NCBI GenBank assembly: GCA_018268715.1 | Contig: JAFDVZ010000021.1 | Coordinates: forward strand, 68,975-132,974 | Origin: Acidobacteriota bacterium | GTDB lineage: Bacteria; Acidobacteriota; Terriglobia; Bryobacterales; Bryobacteraceae | Reading direction: 5' to 3' | Length of the DNA: 64,000 bases | Shown here: piece after piece, positions 7,240 to 16,406 of the stretch | How the letters are laid out: the number at the start of each line of letters is the position of its first letter | Position numbering within the stretch: position 1 is the first letter of the stretch | The notes under the pieces: model-generated | Database searches by the model: none | Seen by the model: only the letters and a program-made list of their open reading frames with translations | Told to the model about the DNA's origin: nothing | Made by a program: the position numbers and the translations under genes

Positions 7240-9675
7240 ATGAGAATTCGGATCAAACGCAGAAGGAAATTTTCCGCCCGCGCCATCAGGCGTTGGGCGG
7301 CGGTTGGCGCATTGGCGGCCCACGGTGTGATTGGGGGCAGGATCGGGAGCGCCGTGGCGCAGATCCTGCCTCCGCCCCATGCCGTTCAGCGACCTCAGGC
7401 GCCGACGACCGCTCGACAGTTCGACATCCCGGCCGGAGCCATGGGGGAGATGCTGGTAGGCTTTGAGGCGGCCACGGCCATCCATGCGCGGTTCGCCCGC
7501 GCTGGGCTAGAGAAGCTGCTTTCGCCGGGTGTTTCCGGGCTCTACTCGCCGGAACAGGCGCTCGAACGGTTGTTGGCGGATACCGGACTCGCGTTCCGAT
7601 TCGTCTCGCCATCCGATGTCGTAGTGGACCTGAAACGCGTCGCCGAGTCCGTGGACGTCATCACGTCGGTGGAGGCGTTGGCGGAATCGCCAAAGTACGC
7701 TCAGGGCCAACTCGAGACGCCACAAACGGTGACCGAGGTGACGCGGCGGACCATCGACGAACAGGGCGTTACGACGTTGCGAGACGCCCTGCGCAACGTG
7801 GCCGGCATCAGTCTGGCGGCGGGTGAAGGCGGCGCCCAGGGCGACAATCTCACCATTCGCGGGTTCACGGCGCGGAACGATCTGTTCATCGACGGAATGC
7901 GCGATTTCGGCAGCTACTACCGCGATCCGTTCAATGTCGAGGCGGTGGACGTGCTTCAGGGCGCTTCGTCGGTGACCTTTGGCAGGGGATCGACGGGAGG
8001 CGTCGTCAACCAGGCGTCGAAGGCTCCCCGAGCCGATCGCTTCCTCTCGTTCGCGGCCGATCTCGGGACCGACCAAACGCGAAGAGGCACGTTGGATTTG
8101 AATGCGCCGCTGCCGCGGCTGCGACTGGGTTTGGGGGGAGACACAGCCTTCCGGTTGAATCTGATGGGCAACGAGAACGGCGTCGCAGGGCGGGACGTTG
8201 CGCGGAACAGGCGTTGGGGAGTCGCGCCGTCGCTTGCGTTCGGTCTTGGCACGCCAACCCGCCTGACGCTCTCTTACCTACACCTCTCCGCGGACGACAC
8301 GCCGGATTACGGTGTACCGTGGCTATTCAATCAGCCCGCGCCGGTCGCGCGGACGAACTACTACGGCTTCGCGGATAGCAACTACCTGCGCACTGCCGCG
8401 GATGTTGGCTCGGTTCGAATGGATCGGGACTTCAACGCTCACTTCTCCTTTCGAAACCAAGCGCGCTGGGCCTCCTACGACCGGTCAGTGCTGATTTCCG
8501 AGGCTCGCCTAGCGGGCGCCGTGACGCCTTCGACGCCGATCGACGCCATTCAAGTGACGCGCAATCAGATCAACGTGTCCAGCGCCGAGGGATACCTGGC
8601 GGATCAACTGGATGTAACTGGGCGGTTCCGGACCTGGTTTGCCGATCACCAGTTAGCGGGTGGGTTGGAGGGCTCGCGGGAGACGTCGAGCCCATCCAGG
8701 GGGACCTGGAGCGGCGTTCCGGGAACGTCGCTGGTGAATCCAGACCCATCGCAGCGCTTCGCTGGAACGTTTGCACAGACCTCCAGCGTGCGCGCCATGT
8801 CGGTAACCGGCGCGGTCTATGTGCTCGACACAATCAGGCTCACCTCCAAGCTGCAACTGGCCGGCGGACTGCGCCTGGAAAGGTTCGATAGTGATTACTC
8901 GCAGAACGTAGCGCCCAGGGCGAGCTACTCACACCTGGACCGAATGGCGAGTTGGCGTGCCGCGGCGACCTACAAACCGGCTCGCACCGGGACCATTTAT
9001 GTCGCCGCGGGCACCTCATATAATCCATCCGCCGAGTCGCTGTCACTGTCCTCAACGAATCAGTATCTGCCGCCGGAAAAGAATGTAAGTTATGAGGCCG
9101 GGACCAAGTGGGACCTGTCGCGGTTCTCACTTCGGGCGGCGCTGTTCCGGACAGAAAAGCAGAATGCTCGCGAGACGGACCCGGAGAACTCGGCGAACGT
9201 GGTGATGTCCGGAAATCAACGGGCTGATGGCGTACAGGTGGAATTCCACGGCAGTATAACTCGCCGGTGGGATCTGCAGACAAGTTACGCTCACTTGAAT
9301 GCGCGGGTAACGTTGTCTCGATTCTATCCACTGGCGGTTGGCGCGCGACTGGCCAACGTGCCGGCCGACACTTATAACTTCTGGTCGACATATCAGTTGC
9401 CGAGGCGGTGGCAATTTGGATTCGGCGGGAACTACGTTGGCGCGCGAACAGCCAGTTCGACCACTCCTTACGATGCGACTACGGGTCTCGTCAAACAGGC
9501 GCCGGGCTACTGGGTGTTCAATCTGATGGCGACGCGCCGGCTGAATGAGCACGTCGAACTGCAGGCCAATGTGAAGAACCTTACCGATCGTTACTACTAC
9601 GACCTGCTGCACCCGTCGCATATTGTTCCGGGAGCCGCCCGATCGGCGTGGATGGGAATCAAGTTCAGGTTTTAG
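7240..9675 (+). CDS. TonB-dependent siderophore receptor with N-terminal STN domain
   Basis: ATG 7240 is preferred to the TTG at 7156, because a signal peptide with a basic start ([19 protein letters not shown]) and an AVAQ cleavage site then follows. The 811-residue protein has an STN (secretin/TonB short N-terminal) domain at about 60-130 ([12 protein letters not shown]... [11 protein letters not shown]), a plug domain ([30 protein letters not shown]) and a 22-strand-type barrel ending in the C-terminal aromatic GIKFRF. It fits ferric siderophore receptors of the FhuE/FpvA class. The STN domain usually signals to a FecR-type anti-sigma factor, but no fecI/fecR pair is nearby. It is followed after 2 nt by a PiuC-like oxygenase. 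Confidence 0.93.
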   Translation: MRIRIKRRRKFSARAIRRWAAVGALAAHGVIGGRIGSAVAQILPPPHAVQRPQAPTTARQFDIPAGAMGEMLVGFEAATAIHARFARAGLEKLLSPGVSGLYSPEQALERLLADTGLAFRFVSPSDVVVDLKRVAESVDVITSVEALAESPKYAQGQLETPQTVTEVTRRTIDEQGVTTLRDALRNVAGISLAAGEGGAQGDNLTIRGFTARNDLFIDGMRDFGSYYRDPFNVEAVDVLQGASSVTFGRGSTGGVVNQASKAPRADRFLSFAADLGTDQTRRGTLDLNAPLPRLRLGLGGDTAFRLNLMGNENGVAGRDVARNRRWGVAPSLAFGLGTPTRLTLSYLHLSADDTPDYGVPWLFNQPAPVARTNYYGFADSNYLRTAADVGSVRMDRDFNAHFSFRNQARWASYDRSVLISEARLAGAVTPSTPIDAIQVTRNQINVSSAEGYLADQLDVTGRFRTWFADHQLAGGLEGSRETSSPSRGTWSGVPGTSLVNPDPSQRFAGTFAQTSSVRAMSVTGAVYVLDTIRLTSKLQLAGGLRLERFDSDYSQNVAPRASYSHLDRMASWRAAATYKPARTGTIYVAAGTSYNPSAESLSLSSTNQYLPPEKNVSYEAGTKWDLSRFSLRAALFRTEKQNARETDPENSANVVMSGNQRADGVQVEFHGSITRRWDLQTSYAHLNARVTLSRFYPLAVGARLANVPADTYNFWSTYQLPRRWQFGFGGNYVGARTASSTTPYDATTGLVKQAPGYWVFNLMATRRLNEHVELQANVKNLTDRYYYDLLHPSHIVPGAARSAWMGIKFRF

Positions 9676-9677
9676 AT

Positions 9678-10355
9678 ATGTTGATGGCGATACCGGATGT
9701 GCTTGATGCGCAGCAGGTGAAACATGCGCGCAGTGTGTTGGATAAGGCCGAATGGGTGGATGGGCGAGTGACGGCGGGGAGGCAATCGGCCTTGGCGAAG
9801 GATAACCTACAGTTGTCCGAAAGTTCCGCCGCCGCCCACGACTTGGGGGAGATGATCCTGGCTGCCCTGGAGCAGAATGCTCTGTTTATCTCTGCGGCGT
9901 TGCCGTCGCGCGTGTTTCCGCCGCTTTTCAATCGTTACGCGGGAGGTCAGAGCTTCGGAACGCACGTGGACAACGCCATTCGTCAAGTGACGGGGACGCC
10001 TCACCGCGTGCGCACGGATCTGTCCGCCACACTATTCCTGAGCGACCCCGATGAGTACGATGGCGGCGAACTTGTGGTGGAGGACGTTTATGGGGCGCAA
10101 CGTGTGAAACTCCCCGCCGGGCACATGATTCTATATCCCTCCACGAGCCTGCACCACGTCACGCCAGTGACGCGGGGCGCAAGGGTGGCGTCGTTCTTTT
10201 GGGTTCAAAGTATGATCCGCGAAGATTCCGAACGGACGCTGCTGTTCGATCTCGACATGGCTATTCAGCAAGTCCAATCGAGCGGCGCGGGGCACGTAGC
10301 CGTACCCCTCACCGGGGTGTATCACAACCTACTGCGCAGATGGGCCGACGTATAG
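9678..10355 (+). CDS. PKHD-type Fe(II)/2-oxoglutarate oxygenase, PiuC/YbiX-like
   Basis: ATG 9678 lies 2 nt after the receptor stop and gives 226 residues, the usual PiuC/YbiX length. The metal-binding triad HxD...H is visible: FGTHVDNAI near residue 100 and [22 protein letters not shown] near residue 158, where the Arg of GAR would bind 2-oxoglutarate. The N-terminus [14 protein letters not shown] and the C-terminal [10 protein letters not shown] are also typical. YbiX (next to fiu in E. coli) and PiuC (next to PiuA in Pseudomonas) are iron-regulated oxygenases paired with a TonB receptor, and the same pair is seen here. The substrate is not established. Cytoplasmic. Confidence 0.92.
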   Translation: MLMAIPDVLDAQQVKHARSVLDKAEWVDGRVTAGRQSALAKDNLQLSESSAAAHDLGEMILAALEQNALFISAALPSRVFPPLFNRYAGGQSFGTHVDNAIRQVTGTPHRVRTDLSATLFLSDPDEYDGGELVVEDVYGAQRVKLPAGHMILYPSTSLHHVTPVTRGARVASFFWVQSMIREDSERTLLFDLDMAIQQVQSSGAGHVAVPLTGVYHNLLRRWADV

Positions 10356-10365
10356 CGGACTGCCT

Positions 10366-10986
10366 TCACAGTAGGGTGCATGCTTCCTCGAACGCCAGGC
10401 GGGGATTCCTTGGATGAAGCTTCGCGCGGTCACCGTATCCGATGTTGCAGAGAAAGTTCGACCGGATGTGGTTCGACGGAAAGAACTCGGCGTCGACCTT
10501 CGCGTTGTCGAAGCCGGAGAGCGGGCCGCAGTCGAGGCCGAGGGCGCGCGCCGCTACGATGAGGTAGGCGCCTTGAAGGCTTGAGTTTCGCCGGGCGGTA
10601 GTATCCGCCAATTCCGGTGAGCCTGCAAAGTGATCGCGGATTCCTGCGGCATGGGGCCATAGCTTCGGCAATTGTTCGAAGAAGTCGAGATCGTACGCGA
10701 CCACAGCCGTGACCGGCGCGGCGCGGACTTTTTCGACGTTCATCGGCGCCAAGGCGGGTAGCAGTCGCTGTTTCGATTGCGGCGTCCGCAGGAACAGGAT
10801 CCGGGCGGGGCTGCCGTTTACGCTGGTTGGCCCCCATTTCATCAGATCGTACAGGTCGCGAAGCAAGCCGTCGTCAACTGGCTTGTCTAGCCAATAGGAA
10901 AACGTTCGGGCCTCGCGAAATAGCTGGTCCAGGGCGGGAGCACCTAACTGACCGCTATGTATCGTCTGGTCTGGAGATTGGGCCAT
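10366..10986 (-). CDS. Nitroreductase-family protein, malonic semialdehyde reductase (RutE)-like
   Basis: The 206-residue protein matches the RutE/HadB branch of the flavin (FMN) nitroreductase fold: ALDQLFREARTFSYWLDKPVDDGLLRDLYDLMKWGPTSVN at the N-terminus, with MKWGPTSVNGSPARILFL a hallmark of this branch, and RNSSLQGAYLIVAARALGLDCGPLSGFD in the second half. RutE reduces malonic semialdehyde to 3-hydroxypropionate in uracil breakdown, but no other rut gene is present, so another enal or nitro substrate is possible. It is third in line on the minus strand after an ArsR regulator and an SDR oxidoreductase, with an intergenic hairpin between it and the SDR. AGGAG lies 12 nt before its ATG. 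Confidence 0.87.
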   Translation of the reverse strand: MAQSPDQTIHSGQLGAPALDQLFREARTFSYWLDKPVDDGLLRDLYDLMKWGPTSVNGSPARILFLRTPQSKQRLLPALAPMNVEKVRAAPVTAVVAYDLDFFEQLPKLWPHAAGIRDHFAGSPELADTTARRNSSLQGAYLIVAARALGLDCGPLSGFDNAKVDAEFFPSNHIRSNFLCNIGYGDRAKLHPRNPRLAFEEACTLL

Positions 10987-11015
10987 TCTTAGTTAGAGCT
11001 CCTGGTGGAAATCGG

Positions 11016-11041
11016 CGGAGAAGGGCGGTGGCCCTTCTCCG
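11016..11041 (-). terminator. Hairpin between SDR and nitroreductase genes
   Basis: An 11-bp perfect stem (CGGAGAAGGGC / GCCCTTCTCCG) with a 4-nt loop lies just 3' of the SDR stop at 11055. On the minus strand the 3' side reads CCGATTTCC, so the T-tract is weak. It could be a leaky terminator or an intercistronic processing site that lowers expression of the downstream nitroreductase. Confidence 0.55.
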
Positions 11042-11054
11042 ATTTCATCATCGT

Positions 11055-11807
11055 TCAGATGGCTGCGCCGCCGGAAACGAAGATGGTTTCTCCCGTGATC
11101 CACTTGGCGTCCTCCGATGCGAGGAAGGCGACTGGAGGGGCAATGTCTTCGGGCTGGCCAACGCGGCCCAGAGGTGTGCCTGCGATCGCCTGTTTCTCGA
11201 AATCAGTCCCTTCAAGGCCCGAAGCCTTCACCCCTTCCGTGATCACCATGCCGGGATTGATCGCGTTTACCCGGATTTGACGCGGTCCCAGTTCCTTGGC
11301 GAGCGCTTTCGTGATCGTGTCAACGGCCCCTTTCGTGGACGAATAGACCGAGGCCGTCGGCGGCGCCATCGTGCTGGCCACTGAACTGATGTTGATCACG
11401 CTGCCGCCTTCGGTCGGGAAGTAAGGCAGCGCGGTTTTTGTGGCGAGCAGCAGCCCCAGAACGTTGGTGTCGAATTGGCGGCGGTACTCGCTCGCCGTCA
11501 CCTCGCCGATGGGCGCAAATGCGTACACCCCGGCGTTATTCACGAGAATGTCGACCTTGCCATAGGCCTTCTTCGTGGCTTGGAACAGGCTGTTCAGCTC
11601 CGCCTCTTCGGCGACGTTCGCTCCGATGGCGATGGCTGAACCGCCGGCACCCTTGATCTCGCTGACTACCTTCTGCGCGCCGTCGGGACTGGTTGCATAG
11701 TTCACTACAACTTTTGCGCCGTCGGCGGCCAACCGTTTGGCGATGGCCGCTCCAATTCCTTTCGACGCCCCCGTCACAACCGCGACTTTGCCGGTAAGTT
11801 TGCTCAT
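11055..11807 (-). CDS. SDR-family NAD(P)-dependent oxidoreductase
   Basis: A classical 250-residue short-chain dehydrogenase. The Rossmann motif TGASKGIGAAIAKRL is near residue 13, NNAGVYAF near residue 89, the catalytic Ser in INISSVAST and the Tyr-x3-Lys pair in VYSSTKGAVD near residue 155; RVNAINPGMVITEG follows. The C-terminus (AFLASEDAKWITGETIFVSGGAAI) is close to FabG-like enzymes but with an altered end. The Asn-Tyr after VVV (VVVNYATSPDGA) suggests NADP rather than NAD preference. It acts in the cytoplasm on an unknown carbonyl or alcohol. It is probably transcribed from the ArsR gene upstream, the pair being separated by 91 nt, and precedes a nitroreductase. Confidence 0.9.
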   Translation of the reverse strand: MSKLTGKVAVVTGASKGIGAAIAKRLAADGAKVVVNYATSPDGAQKVVSEIKGAGGSAIAIGANVAEEAELNSLFQATKKAYGKVDILVNNAGVYAFAPIGEVTASEYRRQFDTNVLGLLLATKTALPYFPTEGGSVINISSVASTMAPPTASVYSSTKGAVDTITKALAKELGPRQIRVNAINPGMVITEGVKASGLEGTDFEKQAIAGTPLGRVGQPEDIAPPVAFLASEDAKWITGETIFVSGGAAI

Positions 11808-11898
11808 GGAATACCTTTCCGGGCGATGCTCTCATCGCCTCATTTCGATGACAATCGAATTGATGAGGAGCGGAGCGGCAACGATTCACCTGTTTTCG

Positions 11899-12207
11899 TT
11901 ACAGGGCGCGAAGCCGGTCCGTGTAGGCGTTCCAGACGTCACGGCGGAAGGAGATGTGGGCGAACTTGCCGACCCGTTCGATATTGATGAGGCCGGCGGC
12001 TTCGAGCTCCCGGAGGTGGTGAGAGATTGTGGCGGGGGAGAGGCCGAGCCACTCGCGGACACAGGAACAAGTTGGGGCATCATTCGCCGCGGCGATTCGG
12101 CGGAGCATCTCGAACCGTTTCGGGTCGGCGAGAGCTTTGCTGATAAGAGCTACCTGGTCATCATCCAGCCTGGGCATGGGCATGGACCTCAGCGACGAAC
12201 CAGCCAT
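11899..12207 (-). CDS. ArsR-type winged-helix transcriptional regulator
   Basis: The 102-residue protein has an ArsR-type HTH: ISKALADPKRFEMLRRIAA at residues 20-38, then CSCVREWLGLSPATISHHLRELEAAGLINIERVGKFAHISFRRDVW. The ISHHLREL recognition helix and the beta wing are clear. Cysteines in TCSCVREWL sit where some ArsR repressors bind metal (ELCVC-like), but the spacing C-x-C is the only hint. ATG 12207 is used; internal ATGs at 12183 and 12177 are possible. It is upstream of and in line with SDR and nitroreductase genes, so it likely controls them, and it is divergent from the GH29 gene. Effector unknown. Confidence 0.88.
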   Translation of the reverse strand: MAGSSLRSMPMPRLDDDQVALISKALADPKRFEMLRRIAAANDAPTCSCVREWLGLSPATISHHLRELEAAGLINIERVGKFAHISFRRDVWNAYTDRLRAL

Positions 12208-12369
12208 GCAAAATTCGCGGCAAAGGCGTCAACAATTGAGCCTCGTGTTGGTGCTGGGCGCGCATCTTTCGCACCCCGATTGTACTCCGTCGAACGATGA
12301 ACTCGGCGGCCTGATCGCTCCAATCGGAGTCCCATAACGGCCACTGTCGCCTCATGCGCGGATGGTACA

Positions 12370-13830
12370 GTGAACGACGAGGTTCTCTTCACTGTGAAAC
12401 GTTGGTTGACCGTGCCGGCTAGCGTGCTCCTTCTGTGCGTCGCGACGCATATGGGCGAGGCGCAAACGCCGGCCGCCAAAATGGAAACGACAGCAGAGCG
12501 CGACGCTCGTATGAAGTGGTGGCGTGAAGCACGCTTCGGGATGTTTGTGCATTGGGGGCTCTACTCGGGCCTTGCCGGAACGTGGGACGGAAAGCCCGTT
12601 GCGACCACCGGCGGCATGGAGTGGATCCAGCAGCGGGTCAAGGCCGATACGGCTACCTACGCTGCTCGCGCGATCCCGTTGTTCAAGCCGAGCCCGAGCT
12701 TCGCCCGCGAGTGGGCGCGCCTGGCGCGGCAGGCAGGATGCCGTTACATCGTCTTCACCACCAAGCATCATGACGGCTTCGCCCTTCACGATTCCAAGGT
12801 CAGCGACTTCGATGCCGGCTCCATCTTGCATCGCGACCTGGTGAAAGAGATTGTAGAAGCCGCGCGCGCCGAGGGACTGCGGGTTGGCTTCTACCATTCG
12901 ATGATCGACTGGCATCACGATCAGTATGAGTATGCGAGGTCCCAACAGCTGCCGCATCCGCTCAAAGGGCTCGACTACCCCAATGGCAAGCGAAGCCACG
13001 CAATCTATCAGAAATACCTCCGCGATGAAGTTGACGAACTGCTGTCGAATTACGGGCCTGTTGACGTTCTTTGGTGGGATTTCAGCGCCGTCGACTTTCA
13101 GGGTGACGAGGCTTGGCGAGCATCGGATTTGATGGCGGATGTCCGATCCAGGCAACCGAACATCATCATGAACAATCGGCTTTTCCGCATCCCTGAAGCG
13201 GGTTTCACGGGGATGGGGACGGCCGCCATCTCCGCCCAACTCAACCCCAGGTACGGCGACTTTATCACGCCGGAGCAGCACATCCCCGCCACTGGAATGC
13301 CCGGCGTTGATTGGGAAACCTGTATGACGATGAACAGCACTTGGGGCTACAGCGAACACGATCACGCCTGGAAGTCCGCCGAGACCCTGATTCGCAACCT
13401 GATCGACATCGCGAGCAAGGGCGGGAACTACCTGCTGAACATCGGGCCGAAGGGCGACGGGACGATTCCGGTGGAAAGCGTTGATGCGATGAGGGCTATC
13501 GGAGCGTGGATGAAGGTGAATGGAGAATCGATCTACGGAACCTCAGCCAGCCCGTTTGAGAAACCTGAATGGGGCCGATGCACGCGCAAAGCGCTTCCGG
13601 GGGGAAAGACCCGACTTTACCTTCAAGTGTTCGACTGGCCGAAGAACGGCAAACTGGTGGTCCCCATCGCGGCGGCGAAGGCCCCTGTGGCGAGGTTGCT
13701 CGCGACAGGGAGAAGGCTAAGCGTATCCACATCGGGCGGTGTGACGACCATTTCGACAGGAACGACCGCGCCTGACCGCGTCGCGAGCGTGATCGAACTC
13801 GACGTGGCGGACCTGCCCGCTCGTCCCTAA
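12370..13830 (+). CDS. Secreted alpha-L-fucosidase, GH29 family
   Basis: The frame begins at GTG 12370; GTG 12394 is an attractive alternative because the signal peptide (VKRWLTVPASVLLLCVATHMGEAQ) would then begin at residue 1 and GAGG lies 11 nt upstream. GH29 landmarks are present: WWREARFGMFVHWGLYSGL, YIVFTTKHHDGFALHDSKVSDFD, VGFYHSMIDWHH, the nucleophile segment VDVLWWDFS with Asp, and GNYLLNIGPKGDGTIP. The enzyme removes terminal alpha-L-fucose from glycans, presumably in the periplasm. Length (486 residues) is normal for a bacterial GH29. A fucose/arabinose isomerase-like gene lies 12 kb downstream, too far to prove a pathway. Divergent from the ArsR gene. Confidence 0.93.
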   Translation: MNDEVLFTVKRWLTVPASVLLLCVATHMGEAQTPAAKMETTAERDARMKWWREARFGMFVHWGLYSGLAGTWDGKPVATTGGMEWIQQRVKADTATYAARAIPLFKPSPSFAREWARLARQAGCRYIVFTTKHHDGFALHDSKVSDFDAGSILHRDLVKEIVEAARAEGLRVGFYHSMIDWHHDQYEYARSQQLPHPLKGLDYPNGKRSHAIYQKYLRDEVDELLSNYGPVDVLWWDFSAVDFQGDEAWRASDLMADVRSRQPNIIMNNRLFRIPEAGFTGMGTAAISAQLNPRYGDFITPEQHIPATGMPGVDWETCMTMNSTWGYSEHDHAWKSAETLIRNLIDIASKGGNYLLNIGPKGDGTIPVESVDAMRAIGAWMKVNGESIYGTSASPFEKPEWGRCTRKALPGGKTRLYLQVFDWPKNGKLVVPIAAAKAPVARLLATGRRLSVSTSGGVTTISTGTTAPDRVASVIELDVADLPARP

Positions 13831-13846
13831 GCCAGGAAGCCGACGA

Positions 13847-16303
13847 TCACTCATTTCGGATGGCTGTTGCGGGATCGACCCGAGAGGCTTGGCGCGCGGG
13901 CAGGTAGCTGGCCGCGAGTGCGACAATCAGCAGTCCCGCCGCCGCTGCCGAAAGCGTCCATCCGTCGGCGGGATGCACACTGTCGAGCGCGCTTCCAATG
14001 AACCGCGACAGGACCGCGGAGGCTGCAAGACCGCAAGCGAGGCCTGCGCCCGCGACGATCAGCGCGCGCTTCAGCACCATCGCGGCGATGGTCGTTGGAG
14101 TCGCGCCAAGCGCCATGCGGATTCCAATGTCCCGGCGGCCTTGACCCACTATGAAGGCCATCACTCCGTATACGCCGACTGCGGCCAGGGCTATCGCCAG
14201 TCCGGCGAACACAGCGAGCAGCATTGCGATGAACCGTTGACGCGCCATCGAGTCGGCTACACGGTGAGCCATCGTTCGCACGTCGTAGACGGGCAGGTCC
14301 GGGTCGATTGCCCGCACCGCGGCTTTCGCCCCGGCGACGAGCCCCGCTGGCTCACAATCGCACTTGACGACGACGCTCATGGCCCGCACCGGATATTGGG
14401 ACTGCGGCAGGTACAGCGCGATGCGGGAGTCGAGGCCGAGCCCGTACTGTTTCACCCCACCGACGACGCCCACGACGGTCACCCAACGACTCATCGAGTC
14501 GCCACCCAACCGGATCCGCTTGCCAAGGGCGTCGTTGCCTTGCCACAGTTCCCGCGCCATACGCTCGTCCACGAGAACGACGCTCTGGGAATCAGCCAGG
14601 TCGCGCTCATCGAACAGGCGGCCCCGCAGAAGCGGGATCCCGAGGGCTTCGAAGTAGCGGCCACTCACCATCCGCCAATCGGCGTTGATGAACGCTTCCC
14701 CTGGTCCCAGCGGCCGGCCTTCTACTGTGACAGGTCCCCAGGCGAAGGAATTGGTCAGGGGAAGAGAACTGACTCCACCCACCGTTTTTGCGCCCGGTAG
14801 CAGAGACAGCCGTTCCCACAGATTACGATAGGACTGCAACAGCTGCTTGGGCTGTGCGTACTTGCGCCCGCTCATCGACAGATTGAACGTCAGAACGTTG
14901 CGCGCGTCGAAACCGGGATTCACCTCGCTCAGGTGGATCAGGCTCTTGACGAGTAAGCCAGCTCCGGAAAGCAGCACCACGGCGAGACCGACCTCTCCTG
15001 CGACCAGAAACCTCTGTAAGCGGTTTCCACCCCAGAACGACCTGAGGGACGCCGTTCGTCCAGCGCTTCTCAGCACCGCCTGCAGGTCGACTGACGATGC
15101 ACGCCAGGCCGGGAGTATGCCGGCAAGAAGGCCCGCCGCGAGGGTGACTCCAAGAGTGAAAGCAAGCACCCGAAAGTCGATTCCGATCCACTCTGCGCGT
15201 GGTGCGCCAACTGCGGCGGTCGAGCGGATCCAACTGACGGCGCCCACTGCCAGCAGCACCCCTACAACGCCGCCCGCCAGCGATAGGGTCAGGCTCTCGG
15301 CGAGAAGGTCGAGCAAGAGGCGCATGCGATCGGCGCCGAGTGCGGACCGTAACGCCAACTCGCGCGTACGCCCGAATGTGCGCGACAAGGAAAGGTTCGC
15401 CACGTTTGCACAGGCGATCAGAAGCACGAATCCGACCGATCCCAATAGCAGGTACAGGCCGCGACGCGCGCTTCCCGCCACCTGCTCTCGGAGTGGGACG
15501 ATACTGAAACTCAGACCTCCATTGGGCGGGTACAAGGCCGGAAATCGCTGGCGGAGTCTTGCGGTGATGACGTTCATTTCCGCCTGCGCCCGCTCTGGAG
15601 TCTCTCCCCTCTTCAAGGTTCCGATGATGTTGTAGTCCTCATGATCGCGGTCCGTCACGGCGGCGGCGCTCAGCGGGAGAGGCAGAACGATATCGGCTTG
15701 CTCCGCGCCGCCGAGCGTTGGCAGTACGTTCCGGGGCAAGGTGAATTCTCGCGGCAGCACGCCGGCCACTTCATATGGCTGTCCGTTGATGTGCACAGGC
15801 CTTTGGAGAACGTTGTTTCCGCCGCCATATCGACGTATCCAGAGACCGTAACTCAGCAGGGCGACCGGCGCTCGTCCCGGCGTATCCTCCGCCGGGTCCA
15901 GCAACCGGCCTCGATACGCCTTCACCCCCAACATCGGAAGCAGATTGGATGACATGCGTATGGTCCCGACGCGCTCCGGCTCGCCGATTCCATCCGTGAG
16001 GTTATTGGCGCCGCCAATGGCGATCGCCAATTGCTCGAATCCACCGTGTCCGTTTCGGATGTCGAAGTACTGCGCCGTCGAAAACCAGTCTTCGGTGATA
16101 TTGAGTCCGGGAGAGCGGTTCCACAGGATGACCAGCCGGTCCGCGTCCTGATACGGCAAAGGGCGCAGCAGGAGAGCATCCGTTACGCTGAAAATCGCGG
16201 TGTTGGCGCCGATTCCGATCGCGAGCGAGACGATCGCGACCGCCGCGAAGACGGGATTCGCAATCAATGTGCGGAGCCGGGGCATGGGGCAAGGGTACCG
16301 CAT
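13847..16303 (-). CDS. ADOP-type ABC transporter permease (MacB/FtsX fold)
   Basis: The 818-residue protein has the architecture of the acidobacterial duplicated orphan permeases: a first membrane helix (FAAVAIVSLAIGIGANTAIFS), a MacB-type periplasmic core domain, three helices with the FtsX motif (SVGFVLLIACANVANLSLSR, RTRELALRSALGA), then a second core domain and FtsX block (GVYGVMAFIVGQGRRDIGIRMALGA) ending VDPATAIRNE. No ATP-binding partner gene is next to it, as is usual for this group. ADOP permeases probably act in export or envelope stress responses, but their substrates are not known. ATG 16303 or the internal ATG 16285 may be the start. Its stop is 17 nt from that of the convergent GH29 gene. 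Confidence 0.93.
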   Translation of the reverse strand: MRYPCPMPRLRTLIANPVFAAVAIVSLAIGIGANTAIFSVTDALLLRPLPYQDADRLVILWNRSPGLNITEDWFSTAQYFDIRNGHGGFEQLAIAIGGANNLTDGIGEPERVGTIRMSSNLLPMLGVKAYRGRLLDPAEDTPGRAPVALLSYGLWIRRYGGGNNVLQRPVHINGQPYEVAGVLPREFTLPRNVLPTLGGAEQADIVLPLPLSAAAVTDRDHEDYNIIGTLKRGETPERAQAEMNVITARLRQRFPALYPPNGGLSFSIVPLREQVAGSARRGLYLLLGSVGFVLLIACANVANLSLSRTFGRTRELALRSALGADRMRLLLDLLAESLTLSLAGGVVGVLLAVGAVSWIRSTAAVGAPRAEWIGIDFRVLAFTLGVTLAAGLLAGILPAWRASSVDLQAVLRSAGRTASLRSFWGGNRLQRFLVAGEVGLAVVLLSGAGLLVKSLIHLSEVNPGFDARNVLTFNLSMSGRKYAQPKQLLQSYRNLWERLSLLPGAKTVGGVSSLPLTNSFAWGPVTVEGRPLGPGEAFINADWRMVSGRYFEALGIPLLRGRLFDERDLADSQSVVLVDERMARELWQGNDALGKRIRLGGDSMSRWVTVVGVVGGVKQYGLGLDSRIALYLPQSQYPVRAMSVVVKCDCEPAGLVAGAKAAVRAIDPDLPVYDVRTMAHRVADSMARQRFIAMLLAVFAGLAIALAAVGVYGVMAFIVGQGRRDIGIRMALGATPTTIAAMVLKRALIVAGAGLACGLAASAVLSRFIGSALDSVHPADGWTLSAAAAGLLIVALAASYLPARQASRVDPATAIRNE

Positions 16304-16406
16304 CGGGGATTGACGGCGGTTGGTGAGCCTTGCCGGGACGTCTCCCCGTCCAGCGCTGCGGGCCGGTGGCTGCCCGCAGCGACCGGATACACTAACGGCT
16401 TACGCG

